64,000 nt of DNA from Luzula sylvatica (GCA_946800325.1 OX326958.1:25150914-25214913); one strand, 5' to 3'. Counted from the first letter of the stretch, positions 47,978 to 60,720 are shown. Made by a program: numbers and translations. Notes: generated by a model from the sequence alone, not told the origin.

Positions 47978-49447
47978 CAGGGCCGGCCCAACGATTTCAC
48001 GTACCCGAAGCCGAATTGAAAAATGAACCCTTAAATTAATTAACTTGCTAGAAGATATCAAATATATAATTCAAAATCGAAATGTGAAATGACCCGTAAA
48101 TTAATTAACTTGTTCTTATAAATACATCAAACTAGTATTAAAAAAATTTAAATGTAAATAAAATGAAAAATTAAGGTTATTATCATGAAGGAGAAATTAA
48201 TCGAGGAGATATCCACATAACTTTCCGAACCCATATCTTTCTCTCTCCAACCCAAATCCAAACCATCATTTTTCTACATAAACAAAATCAAACAAATTAT
48301 TTTTAAAACGAACGAGAAAAAAGAGGGACTTTTGTGTAATTTAGCTTACATTTGCAATTGGTACTGAAATAGAGCTGGTGGTACTAGTAGTGGTAGCTTC
48401 ATGATTACTGGCCGAGTTCGTATTTTGATTATTCGAATACGAATTCGAAATCAGATTCGAATTTTGAGAAGAATTATGTGTTTTGACCTGAAACATCTCC
48501 AAAGAACCGATGTGTTTTGACCTGAAACATCAATTTATATATAATTCAGGAGAACATTCGCAAATATCCTTTATTTTGAAAAATTAAAGTTACTACTAAT
48601 AATAATGATTACCTCAGAGGCTCCATTCGTACAGAGTCTCATGAATTCATCATGCGTGAGCAACCTTCAGAAAATAAAAATGAAATATTAAGAGAATATA
48701 AAAAATAAATAAGTGGTAAAAAATAAAAAAAATATGAAACCTGTTGATTAAATCTTTGGCTTCGTACGAAATCACGGTCGGAACATCAGGCCAGAATTCT
48801 CCTATTCAATATATCATCAAAAATCCTCTGCAAAATAATCAGTTAACAAAATTAGGGTTTATTTTTTCTGATTTTCAACAATGTAGGGGCCTTTTTACAA
48901 ATTTATGTTAATAAAAAACAAAAAGAGAGCGAATTTTCTATTTACCCTATTCCTAATTCAAAAAATCATGTTTATATACAATATAGATGTCACTAGAGAA
49001 TAAAATAGAGAGAAAACCGATTATAATCGTCTGAAAATGTAAAATTAGAGCACCCGCCAGAAATCTAGTCGAAAAAACCGAAAACCCTAGAGTCGCCGGT
49101 CAAGAAATCCAGTAATCCGGCCGTTAAGCACCTTTCCAATCGTCAGTCGGGTCGCGGGGCGGGAAGAGAGTCGCCAGAAACCCTAGTCACGTCGCAAGAG
49201 AATCGCGAGAACATAATAGAACATAAGAGAAACCCTAGTCGCTGAGAGAGAGAGAGAAAGATAAAGAGGGACGCGGGTCGGATTGCGGGTCGCGGGTTTG
49301 GTACGCTGCGGGTTGCGGGTCGGGCTGTAAATTAGTCCATTTATCTTATGTATACATACACATACACTAAATTTTTTTTTTTTGGACCCCCCTACAAAAT
49401 GGACCCGAAGCCCATGCTTCACGGGCCTTACACATGGGCCGGGTCTG
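47978..49447. mobile_element. hAT element carrying IRE-kinase gene fragments, 1470 bp, TSD TATTTAAA
   Basis: The left end is CAGGGCCGGCCCA and the right end, reversed, is CAGACCCGGCCCA. Perfect 8-bp TSDs TATTTAAA lie at 47970-47977 and 49448-49455. No transposase. The interior, on the minus strand, looks like a plant promoter and leader with three AGGGTTT boxes (49082, 49178, 49233), followed by three exons of an AGC kinase (48350-48827). It is absent from the matching position in the RLCK duplicate, which confirms a discrete insertion. Confidence 0.85.
48350..48827 (-). pseudogene. IRE-type AGC kinase fragment captured in the hAT element
   Basis: Minus-strand exons 48741-48827, 48613-48664 and 48350-48487 have AG acceptors and GT donors. 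Joined, they read IFDDILNRRI, WPDVPTVISYEAKDLINR, LLTHDEFMRLCTNGASE and VKTHNSS. This matches the end of the kinase C-lobe in plant IRE-family AGC kinases (IFxNIxNRxIxWPxVP, EAxDLIxxLLTE, RLGxxGAxEVKQH). The split Arg codon at the first junction is in phase. A 2-nt loss before WPDVP shifts the frame, so it is a pseudogene. The last exon has a direct duplication GTGTTTTGACCTGAAACATC (about 48479 and 48512) that also duplicates its acceptor. After VKTH it becomes Ser/Asn-rich and leaves the kinase pattern. Confidence 0.65.
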
Positions 49448-49459
49448 TATTTAAATATA

Positions 49460-50165
49460 GGGAGATTTACATATTTACTCTTTATTAAATTTAAAATTAC
49501 ATATTTACCCTTCTTAAAATTAGAATATCATATTTATCTTTTAATAAATCTAAAATATCATATTTGCCCAAAAATAAAAAACCATCCAATTTTTGCGTTA
49601 AAGTTAACGGTCAACATTTAAATTTACTATTTTAGCCTTTGCATATTTACCCTTCTAAAATTCCAAAATATCATATTTACCTCTTTAAAATAAAAATATT
49701 GTATTTATCGTCTCAATAATAAAAATAACATACTACTCACTCGATAAGAATAAATCACACCCTACAATTTAATAATATATTTGGTTATGGTTATATTTGC
49801 AATGAAGATGTATTTTTTACATTTTTATTTTGTCATTTGAGATTGATAGAATTATTATTTTTTTGAATTTTATTCATGTATTTTTTGTGTTATTGTTATC
49901 TATGAGATTACATTGTTATATTATTTAGTTAAATATGATTTTTTTTTAAAAAAAAAAACATAAATATGACATTTTGGATTTTTAGATGGCTAAATATGTA
50001 ATGGGTAAAATTGATGACCGTTAATTTTAACGTAAAAATTGGATGGTTTTAATTTTTGGGTAAATAAGATATTTTAGATTTATGAAAGGGCAAATATGTA
50101 ATTTTAAGTTTAAAAAAGGATAAATATGTAATTTTAAGTTTAAGAAAGAATACATTTATGTCCCC
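49460..50165. mobile_element. Mutator-type foldback element, 706 bp, TSD TTAAATATA
   Basis: Perfect 9-bp TSDs TTAAATATA lie at 49451-49459 and 50166-50174. Inverted arms of about 160 bp pair well, for example AACCATCCAATTTTTGCGTT on the left with its near-complement at about 50030-50050. The arms also contain repeated ATTACATATTTACCC units. Confidence 0.88.
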
Positions 50166-50174
50166 TTAAATATA

Positions 50175-50948
50175 TATTATTATTTTGGTAAACTGCCCGT
50201 AGACTCTACTTAAATATCAATTGAAATGTCAACAATTGCAGAATTTTGTTTCCCATAATATATAAGCTTTATGCTTTTCGTATTTTAGTTTTTTGCCACT
50301 CATTTAGTACTATAGGTTACAGACAACAACTTTGACAGTACCAAAAATAATATTGAAATCGAAAATCATTTTAATACTCACATGTTAATATTTCTTGAAC
50401 TGACATCAGTTAATATTTCTTGGTTAATCAAAAGTTTTTATTAGGCTATCATATCAATGAAGCAATTATACGAATGGCAAAAAATAAATGGACAGGTGAT
50501 ACTAATTGTATACGAACCAGTCCAAGTGCCCATCTTATATGATATGTACCCGTGATATGTTTGAAATTTTCAAAATAATTTAGGATAATTTGTTGGACTG
50601 ATCATGAATATAGGTAATAATGACATAATGTTTAGGAAATGTGAAAATTATGAGTTCTTATATAGGTTGAAAGGGAACAATTTGATTAGCCAGAAAAATA
50701 TATACATGGAGAAAGGTCTTCAAGATATTTCAGAAAAATTAAGGAAAACATATTTTGAGAAAAGCGAAAATGGTGTGGTGTAAGAGGATTCCTCAATCTA
50801 TCTGATGATTTCATTATGTAAGAAATAAAAATGCGTTTCATACTTATCTTGCTAAAGATGGAGGTATAAATCAATTAATTGCATTGCAGCACATGAGAAG
50901 TATTTCATCTTGACAAAACTTCTATTAAGAAAGTCAACCTCGTATAAT
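50175..50948. other. Non-coding segment duplicated from upstream of RLCK copy 1
   Basis: GTAAACTGCCCGTAGACTCT onward aligns with 6330-6800. It is interrupted at 50960 by a LINE and resumes at 58471 with AAATCACGAGTTGAAGTTTT, matching AAATCATGGGTTCAAATTTG at 6829. Confidence 0.75.
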
Positions 50949-51821
50949 ATTGCAATTGCGGAGTTGTTTTTCCAGATCCAGTCTCTCCCACAATAATTAT
51001 CACCTTAAAAGAGTTCAGTGCAGATAATTAATGGATTTTATCCAGAAATTATGAGACTCTAATCAGATGATGAAAGAGTGCGAAGAGATGATGCAGAGAC
51101 AAGCTGCAAGAACCTAAAGAAGGCGATTCAAGAACCTAAAGAAGATGACTCTCAGGTGGACGTGGTTTCTTTGCTCGTTGGTTGTTAGGACAACGAGCTC
51201 TCATACCTAAGCAGAGGAAAAGGGTATAGAGGCCGACTCGTTGAGAGGGGCTAAGCCCTTCAATCTGCTCTGGTTGTTCTCTGTGTCAAGGGGTGAAGTG
51301 ATTAAGTGGGGGAGGAGATTGAGTTCAAGAAAAGACTGAACTGCCTTCTCTAAAATCGGCAAAATCCCAATCTTTCAACCCATTTCCACTCATTCAAACA
51401 CTAACAAAATTCCAAAGGCCAATTATACAAAACCAATCAAGAAGATAAAATTAAGAGAGAAACATTAATTGCTCTAAGTAGTAATTACTCCCAACCCAAA
51501 AACTGCAAAGACCCATGAGCTCCTAGTGCAATTCTTCAAGCCTCTACAACCCGATCCATTAACTCCTGGTTCCGAATTAACCTCTAAAAACCCCTCCAGA
51601 CTAACCTGCAAAGAGCAAACCAAAAATCAAGATCTTGAGTGAAGTCTCCATTGCAAGCTGGAATAGGATTCAAAGCTCCAACCTCTCCGAACCTAGACAA
51701 GAGCAAGAGCAAACTGAAGAATAACATGCATTGGACCAGCTTGGGACTCTCTGAGGAAGACTGAAGTCAAGAACAACACATCAGCTAAGTCTTTTCCACT
51801 TCAAAATTTTCTTCATTTTTC

Positions 51822-53422
51822 TTGAATATGAATTCCAAACCTACATATGCTCAAACCCTAAAAAATACACCAAATAATTGGACTTTAGTAACAAATAAGA
51901 AACAAACTAAAACAAATAATAAGCAAGCTATTGATTATTCTAATAAGAAATGTTTTCGATGTTTATCTAACACACATCTTAGAAATGAGTGTAGAGAACC
52001 AATAAGATGCACTAGATGTTTTAAATTAGGGCATGTAAAAAAATTCTGTTATACAAATTTGAAAAAATTGAATAATCAAGTTCAAAATATACCTAATTTT
52101 CATGCTTCAAAGAGTCCAAATCCAGGCTCTAAAAATTTACAATCCTATGACTCAGCTGAAAACAAGGGCAAATTTGTTAGTGAAACAGAATATAATCAAA
52201 TTACAGTAAATTTTTCAAAAAAAAAAACTGAAGATATAAACTTAAAGCTAATAACTAGAGAAATCATTTTGAAAAATTTACCTGAAAATTATTGTAATCC
52301 AATTGCTCTAAAAAAACTAACTGAACCTATTGGCATACTTGTTCTAGTTGGTACCTACATTCCTACAAAAATTATTCATGGTTTAAAATTAGCTATTAAT
52401 TGCAAAATAAATACTAAGATTCCATAAAACTAATAGATGATGATTTTATAACTATATTACCTGTTCAGGAAATATTAAATGAACCAAGCTCATCAAATTT
52501 TGCAAAAAAACCCTCAGTTAACATCATAGAGCCAAAATTCAAAAAGGGAAAAAACATAAAAAATATAGAAAACATAGAAAAACATCATAAAATAGATAAA
52601 ACATTTAATAACAAATATCAAGAGAGAGTTAAAACTGTTCAAGTATGGAAGAAAAAGAAAAAAAATAATACTTTTTGGAGAATTAAGAAAAAGGTGAATA
52701 TTGCAAATGTATCTCCAAGTAAAAGTATTAATGAAATCACACATTCAGAAAAGGATCTCATCATTAAAAATGTGAATTTCAATACCTCTGATAAGGATAT
52801 CTTCATTGGTTTAAAAGGTCAAATATCATTTGGGATAGAGGGGGGATTAGGCAAAATTCAAATTTTATATCCAAATGCTAGTAAAAAATTATCATTTCCA
52901 TACTCACAAGGAATTTTTTATCCTTATAAAGGGACTAACATAATCTCCAATTCTAAAAAACCCTCATGGTCTTATAAAACTTCTTTGTCAATCCAAATCA
53001 CAGATAAGGGACTAGTATTATTCTCAACACAAAATTCCAAAAACCAAGCAGTGATTAAATCTGCCGGTGAGGACCAATTTGTAAATTCCAATGAAAATCC
53101 ACATCAAAATGAGAATTCATCCATATTACCAGAGTATAATACTATGTTGGTTCCATATCTTGATGATATATACTCTTCACCAAATCTTAGTTATGAACCA
53201 CAAACTTCACCAGGAAAAAACCTAATTACTACATCCAAGGTACCAAATATTCAAAAAAGTCCAGTTGAAGATAGTTTAAGTAATAATGAAATCTTACATT
53301 GCATAGGAAATACTCCAAAGGATTTAAACTCTCCAACTCATAATTTCATAAATTTTCCTGGAAAAAATCAAAAGAAAATAAGTGATTATTTTAATGGATT
53401 AAAAAATAAAAAAAAAATTTAA
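51822..53422 (+). pseudogene. LINE ORF1 (RNA-binding protein), one frameshift
   Basis: It starts MNMNSKPTYAQTLKNTPNNW at 51822. Two adjacent CX2CX4HX4C knuckles, CFRCLSNTHLRNEC and CTRCFKLGHVKKFC, lie at about residues 47-79, the pair seen in many plant L1 ORF1 proteins. The frame breaks at about 52425 and resumes to 53422, for about 530 aa in all. The second half is Asn/Ser/Lys-rich. I do not clearly see the DUF4283 domain usual in plant ORF1. Confidence 0.8.
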
Positions 53423-53858
53423 ATGACCAGGATTTAAATTATGCAAGTAAAGAACAAGTTAATAAAACAATAAACAATAACACATAAAATACAATAAAAA
53501 ATTGCAAATTAAAAGAAAAAAAATAAAATAATTAAAATAGATGATCAAAGAAGAAGTACAAGACTACAAAGCAAACAAACAACTCATTATACATCTCCTA
53601 TTGAAAAAGCACAATTAGTAAAATTTAAAGAAATACAAAAAGATAGAAATAGGAGACAAAAACACAAAACAAATAATATTGAGGTTAAATCTTTGAACCT
53701 AGAAGACAAACTTGAAATTAGTGATAAAAGTGAAATTGTTAATATACTATTATCTACAGGGATTGAGATAAATGATAATATTAAGGACACAATCAATAAT
53801 CTAGTAGATGGACAAAGTAATTTAGTACTTGTCATAAAAGCTGAAAAATAATATAATA

Positions 53859-56800
53859 ATGTTATACAAAAAATTAAGAATATTATCTTGGAATGTAAGG
53901 GGGCTAAATGCAAGTGATAAAAAATTATTAGTAAATAAAAATATAAACGATGAAAATGTGGATATATATATTGTTTACAAGAAACTAAAATGGAAATAAT
54001 AGATAATAATATAAATAAAGAGTGTTGTGGTTTAAAATTAAGTGGTTTTGATTTTTTGGAGTCACAGGGAGCTTCAGGGGGTATACTAATTTCATGGAAT
54101 AAAAAACTTTTTAATCATATATCATCAAGTAAACTTAAATATACTATCTCTATAATTCTACAAACCAAATGGGATAATACAAACTTTTTAATTACTGGTA
54201 TTTATGGTCCAACAAAAGGGGTAAAAAAGTCAGAATTTATAAATGAATTACACAATATTGGGAATTCTAATAATATTCCATGGCTTCTCATGGGGGATTT
54301 TAATTTAGTATTATATTCACATGAAAGAAGTGGTAATAATAAATGCAATGATTATACAAATGAATTTAGAGATTTTATAAATAATAAAAGACTTATTGAT
54401 TTACATTTAAAAGGGAAAAAATTTACTTGGCAAAATTCAGTTTCAAAAGCAAGATTAGATAGAATAGTAATTAATAAAGATTGGTTAACAAATTACCCTA
54501 ATTCACAATTAACAGCTAGGATAAACATATGTTCAGACCACATTCCAATACTTTATGAAGCTAATACTAATTATCCTATTTTTAATGGGTTTAGATTTGA
54601 AGCTAAATGGTTAAAAATTGAAGAATTTAAAATACTTATTGAAAATCATTTAAAAAATAGTATAAGTTACACATTGGAAGAATTTTATTTAAAAATATTA
54701 AAACTGAACCAAGGATTAAAAGAATTAAATATGCAAATGAGATTAAAACATAACATGCATACAAAAAATTGTAAAAAAATAATTCAATGGTCAGAAAAAA
54801 TAGAAGAGACTAGACCTTTGACACAAATAGAAAAATGGTTAAAATTAAAAGCCAAATTAAGAATTGAAATTATTCTAACTTTAAATAAAATTTATTGGAA
54901 ACAAAGATCTAAGTTTAATTGGATTGAAAATGGAGATGCAAATACTAAATTTTTTCACTTACATGCTTCAATAAAAAAGTCAAATTCAATGATAGCTATA
55001 CTCAAAGATAAAAATGGTACAGAATTTAAAGATCATATGAATAAAGCCAAATTATTTTTTTCATTTTTTAGAGATTTAATGGGAAAGGAAAATATTAATA
55101 CTAAAGAATTGGGATCAATTAATTTAAATAAACTGTATGAAAATGAAAAAATTAATTTAGAGAAATTGGAAGTCCCTTTTAATATAGAAGAATTAAATAA
55201 ATCAATTAAGGATTGGAAAAATAACAAGAGTCCAGGACCTGATGGGCTAATTGGGGAATTTTTTAAGCAAAATTGGGAAAATTAGAAAACTGAAATTTTA
55301 AACTTATTTAATTCAGATGCAAAAAATGGATTATCAAAATTTAATACATCTTATATTACACTAATACCTAAAAAAGAGGATGCTATAGAACCTAAGGATT
55401 ATAGACCTATAAGTCTCATCTCAAGTATTCAAAGACTTTTCTCAAAAATTTTATCAATTAGAATCAGTGAGGATATGAATCAAATGATATCAAAAAATCA
55501 ACTAGGCTTTTTGAAAGGTAGGAATATAGCTGAAAATTATGTGTATGCAAGGGAAATTTTGTGTTTAGCACATAGAAAAAAAATACCCTTAATAATTCTA
55601 AAACTAGATATCCATAAAGGTTTTGATAGTGTTTCATGGGATTTTTTAATTAATGTTATGGAAGCAAGAGGATTTGGGTATAATTTTATTAATTGGATAA
55701 AAATTCAGTTTTACCGGGGACAACAAGGGAAATTTTAAACGGAAGTCCTGGTAAATACATTCACCTCAAAAGAGGATTAAGACAAGGAGACCCTACATCT
55801 ACTCATTTATTTTTATTAATTATGGATGTACTATCTAAATTACTTGAAAATTTAAGTGAAAATATATTTATTTCAAAACCAATAAATAATATATTTACAA
55901 GTTTATTTTATGCAGATGATGATATATTATTTATTAAACCTGATTTAAATAATATTAAAAGAATAAAATTTATATTAAATTTATTTGGTCAAGAATCAGG
56001 TTTAAAGATGAATTATTTAAAATCAGAAGTTATTGGTTTAAATATTAATAATGAATTATTAGAAAACATATCAAAAGAATTAAATTGTTCAAATGGTACC
56101 TTACCTTTAAATTACTTAGGGTTACCATTACATTATAAAAGACCAACTAAAAATGATTTTTTAAAAATAATTGATAAAAATAACAAATAGATTAAATGGA
56201 TGGAAGGGTAGTATGTTAAGTATGGGTGGAAGGTTAGTACTTATGAATTCAGTTAACATCTATACCTATATATTATTTTAATGTATTTAAATTTCCAAAA
56301 TGGGCTTTAAATGAAATTGACAAAATTAGGAAAACATTTTTATGGAAAGGAAATAATCCAAGTGGTTATAATTTAGTGGATTGGAACATTGTGTGTCAAA
56401 CTAAAGAAAAAGGTGGACTTGGAGTTTTAAATATTGAAATATTTAATAAAGTTTTATTAACAAAATGGCTTTGGCTATATTATAACTCTGAGGGTAAATT
56501 AGACTGGTTTAACTTAATTGAAAATCCATTAAATGAAGATTTGGATCAGATTAATTATACAACAAATTCTTATTTTTGGAATGACGTTATTAAAAATTAT
56601 GATTTTTTTAATCAAAGTCTAAATACTATTATTGGAAATGGCACAAGTATAAATTTTTGGAAAGCTAGATGGTGTGAAAAGCCCCTAATTAATAAATACT
56701 CAGAACTTTATTCTTTTTCAGAAAATAAAAATCGGACAGTGCAATATTTCCTATCTAAAATGCAAGAAAATAATCTATACACTAGTTTAGGAATAAATGT

Positions 56801-57989
56801 ACCTTTATCAAATGTGGCACAAAACCAATATGTTCAATTGGAACAAGTTTGTACCACTTTAGTACTTGATCCCTCTCAAAAAGATACTTTCAAATGGTCC
56901 TGGAATGGTAATAAGGATTATACCTGCAAAAGTGCATACACAATATTAGCAAATGGAGTATTTATCAAAGCAAAATATTATAAAATTTGGGAAATTAAAG
57001 TAGAATGAAAAATAAAAATATTTTTATGGTTATTATATCTAAATAAAATACTTACCATTGATAATTTAAAGAAAAGGGGTTGGTCCATTATTAACAGATG
57101 TGTGTTGTGCCTCAATGCTGAAGAAAGTGTGAAGCACATAACTTGTCACTGTAATTTTACAAAAAAAATTATGGAAAAATTACATGGGGTAATGGGAATT
57201 CAAATAAATAATCAAATTAAACCATTGAAATTAATAATTGATAAAAAAGAATCAAAAAATTATAAATTACTTATCTCAATCTGCTTGTATCACATCTGGT
57301 TAGAAAGATGCCGACGAACATTTACAAACACATCTTCCACTGACTGGCAATTAATAGATCATATCATCTATGAATACAAATTAAATTTATTAGTTATAAA
57401 CTCAGAAAACTATAAGTATATGTATAATGAGATGCAAAATTATGCTAATAGAGGGGAGAGTTCTAGTTCCAATTTAAATCCTATATCAACAATTAATTCT
57501 GATTATGATTCAAGTCAATCAGATACAAACTCTTATGATTCTTCGACTGAATGTTCATACTACACTAATAATTTTATTCTTATAGGGTCTTCAACTAGTG
57601 AAGATCAACAAGAGGAGCAACAAGAGGAACAACAGGAACAGGAGCAAGAAGGTCAACAAAGAACGGAAGAGATAATGAAACAACAAGAAGAAATTGCGCA
57701 AATTTGGTGGTTTAAATCCGAATTAGATGCAACAGACAGAGAAAATGAAGAAGCAAATAAAGCAACTACAGAGAATCAAGGGTTTTCGAACTTACAGAGC
57801 ATTGTTGAGAGCTTAGAAGATCTTATTGATTCAAATCGGCTCTCAAATTCAGACGAGGTAAATCTTCAACAAAGCTCTTCGATACCTCAGCAGATTAATT
57901 CGATGGAACCTTCAAATCGGCTTGAAATAGATAGATCTCCAACGTTGGAAGAACTAGGTTTTGTGCTAAACCCCCAGAGCAATGATTGA
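53859..57989 (+). pseudogene. LINE ORF2: endonuclease, reverse transcriptase, zf-RVT and a Q/E-rich extension
   Basis: ATG at 53859 gives MLYKKLRILSWNVRGLNASD, the start of an EEP endonuclease. Lesions: a frameshift near 53975; a TAG at 55283; a frameshift near 55735; a stop at 56188; frame breaks in 56190-56375; and a TGA in place of Trp at 57006. Endonuclease motifs LQETK, GDFN and SDHIPI are present. RT has DYRPISLISS, GFLKGRNIAENYVYAREI, KRGLRQGDPTS and LFYADDDILFI. zf-RVT has CVLCLNAEESVKHITCHC. From about 57460 an in-frame ~170-residue tail follows, with QQEEQQEEQQEQEQEGQQ, which ordinary L1 ORF2 proteins lack. Confidence 0.85.
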
Positions 57990-58481
57990 AACGAGATCTG
58001 GAGAGTAACGAGATGAAAGGAGGAGTAGTGAAGATAAAGAGTAATCATATCGAGCTATCATGATTAAATCGAAGTGATTGATTGCTCTTAGGTTGGAAAT
58101 CGCCATTGAAGAAGAAGTGTATTACAGGAAGAGAGCTAAGGCGGCGAGATATTTAGAGAAGAAAGAAGAAAGAGAAGGCGGCAGTGAGTTAGAGAGGTAT
58201 TTATACCTAGGGTGGAAAGAGGAACGGGATTCCTAATTCTAGGATTCTATTGTCTAGTATTTAAAGTTCTAGGAATTTCAGATCCAGAGTTTGTATTGAT
58301 GTATTTTAGGTAATATAAGTACTAAATAAGAGGTATTTAGGAATAGTTTTTTTTCTAATTTTATAGGGCAAATACCTCTTACTTGTATTATCAAAAAATC
58401 AATATAAATGAAATATAATAGAAGTAGGGCATAAGAACCTACTCTATTTTTCTCAAAAAAAAAAAAAAACATTGCAATTGC

Positions 58482-59005
58482 AAATCACGAGTTGAAGTTT
58501 TGATTATAGGAAATATGACCATGTAGGAATTTTTTTTTTTTTTTGAAAAATAATCCGACTTTATCAAATATTCCGAAACTATTCCAAAACTGATTTTAAA
58601 GACACGGTACCAGTTAATTTTTAAAATCAATTAATTTAATAAATTAATTAATCAGTTTAAGTATTATTGACATATGACAGAATTCGAGAAAAATCACCGG
58701 ATTTTATAAATCCGTAAGAATTCATATTCAATTGGGATTCCCAAATCGTACCACCACATCTCTATCTACTTATTAATATATTATTTAAATGATAATTAAT
58801 ACATGTTAAATAATTAATAATTAATAAATATATAATAAACAATCATTTTAATTAATAAATAAAAAATAATATCAATTAATTGTTAATTATGTATTTTTAA
58901 AAACAACGATGATAGGCATAAAAAATAATATCAATTAATTGTTAATTATGTATTTTTAAAAACAACGATGATAGGCACCTAGAATCAATTAATAATTAAT
59001 TTCTA
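58482..59005. other. Non-coding sequence upstream of the RLCK duplicate
   Basis: Continues the duplicated segment for a short distance, then AT-rich sequence without a gene. Holds the 59-bp tandem duplication listed separately. Confidence 0.5.
58862..58977. repeat. 59-bp tandem duplication
   Basis: AAAAATAATATCAATTAATT starts at 58862 and again at 58921. The two copies are essentially identical, ending GATGATAGGCA. Confidence 0.9.
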
Positions 59006-59009
59006 ATTT

Positions 59010-59366
59010 ATTTCATTCTCATGTTTAGTTCGGACGTCAGGTAATAAATTAACGTCATCCGCGATGTCCATGCCCATATTTCATGGGAATATGATTACCA
59101 CCAAAATTGATGACGTTTCTCTATTTCCAAGACACTTTATTTCTTCAGATATTGAAAACCTAAAATTATTCGACAAACGGTCCTTAAGAATTATTTATTT
59201 CACATTATTACTAAATTTGTAGGAAAAGAAAATCCATCAACCAAACATTGATATTGTATATGTCATGGAATACTATACCATGGAATGAAATACTATTCCA
59301 TGGAATATAATTGTTTGACATATAATATTTCAAGACATATTTTAAAGCACGAACCAAACGGTCCTT
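59010..59366 (-). mobile_element. Diverged Tourist-like element related to 23829-24209
   Basis: Read on the minus strand it follows the 23829 element for most of its length: CCGTTTGGTTCGTGCTTTAA, TTCCATGGAATAGTATT-like palindromes, TTTCTTTTCCTACAAATTTA, GATGACGTTA. CGGTCCTTAAGAATT also occurs a second time in the middle, so it carries an internal rearrangement. Ends are approximate. Confidence 0.65.
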
Positions 59367-60224
59367 AAGAATTTTTTTTTTTTTTTTATTTATTTATTTA
59401 TATTTTTTATCAAAGCCTCGTATAAAGTACGCTAGCTCTGTTTTAGCTTTTTTTTCCTCCCCATCAACAAATGCCACAATATCAGAGGATATTAATTAAC
59501 AAATTTAAGTAGAGGATCCTTGGTTTGTTTCAAAAAAAAAAAAAAAAAAAAAAAAACATTGGTCGAAATGACAATATTAACAATATGAACCAAATTTATC
59601 AAATATGTAAAGGAAATTCTGTTTGGTAAATTTACTAACGTATGTCTACCTCTTTCATAACGGGGTATATTCCCGTTCCTATTGATATTCCCTTTCCATT
59701 TTTTTTCACTGCATGTTGTTATCATGTTAGACTCTGAAATTTATTTTATTAAACATGCAAATATAACCCTAATTATTTCAAATTAATACTAATTATTCTT
59801 AATTACACAATTTTTATTTCTTTTTAACATGCAAATTCATTTTTTTAAAATTATTATTACTAAATTTTATCAAATTTTATTATTAAATATCACTTTATAT
59901 CATGAAATATACTTCTCAAATTTTGGTTATTAATTATTATTTCAAATTTTTATAATATTTTTTTATTACATCCTAAAATCATCTAAATATACAAACAAAT
60001 TGATCTACAATTATACTATTTGCAGCAAACCCCTAAATCTTCACCCCAAAATTTACCTAATTTCATCTAACCCAAATTTTTAACCCCAAAATTAACTAAA
60101 TTAGAGAAAATCCTAATTTACAATTCCAAATTGACATAATTTGACCAAATGCTAACTTTCAATCACAGACATTGACCTAATTGAACCAAACCCTAACTTT
60201 CAATCACAAAATTAATCCTAAAAC
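59367..60224. other. AT-rich stretch with homopolymer runs
   Basis: (T)16 near 59370 and (A)23 near 59531. From about 60000 AACCCTAACTTTCAATCACA-like units recur. No gene is supported. Confidence 0.5.
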
Positions 60225-60720
60225 CTAAATTAACCTACGAAGAAGGACATAAATTGACCTTCCGATTGAAGAAAAGCAAACTTTAATTTCTCTAACACCA
60301 AGGAGAAGAAATTTTGCCCAAATCAACAAGAACCACAACCAAAATCTGCCAAATAAAACACAAATAAGCTTCACACAATCATTTCGTACTACAAATTTCC
60401 TCGAGGGAAAGAAAAACAACTTCACAAAACCTTGAGGGGAAGAAAAACCGAGAATAAGGAGAACCGAGGAGAAAAAGAAAGAAGAAAAGGGAGGAATTAC
60501 TGTGAAGGGGAATGGGGCGGGGTTTGAGATGCCGCCAAAGCAACACGCGTCTTTTTCGTGATGTTTGCGGAATTTGGGACTCCGCCATGCGGCTTTGGAA
60601 ACTTCGCCCGTTTTAATTACTGTTCAACCCTACTTAATTACAATTCAAACCATCTTGACCCATGCGGACTTCCACACTCTGCCAAAAGAAAAAAAGGCAG
60701 AGTCGCCAACTCCGCAAATG
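60225..60720. other. GC-richer island, possible minus-strand leader
   Basis: On the minus strand ATG at 60588 opens MAESQIPQTSRKRRVLLWRH; a CT-rich stretch and a TTTGGCAG acceptor-like site near 60349 follow. The plus strand has GGAATTTGGGACTCCGCC and a CTCCGCAAATGACATTTCTG repeat-like block. It could be a captured or decayed 5' exon. I do not assign it. Confidence 0.2.

Larger units (their letters stand above)
50960..58470 (+). mobile_element. Near-complete LINE, ~7.5 kb, TSD ATTGCAATTGC
   Basis: Identical 11-bp repeats ATTGCAATTGC lie at 50949-50959 and 58471-58481, the second just after a poly-A tail (58455-58469). The duplicated segment upstream of RLCK copy 1 has the single uninterrupted site (ACATTGCAATTGCAAATCA at 6817), which proves the borders. 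Order: 5' UTR of ~860 bp, ORF1 with two zinc knuckles, ORF2 with endonuclease, RT and zf-RVT plus a C-terminal extension, then a ~480-bp 3' UTR. The coding core is far more AT-rich than the two ends. Confidence 0.93.

Noticed and set aside
60379..60588. Minus-strand ORF starting MAESQIPQTS
   Set aside because: Only about 25 residues look coding-like before a low-complexity CT-rich stretch; no domain and no following exon. Mentioned in the feature list only as an unassigned island.
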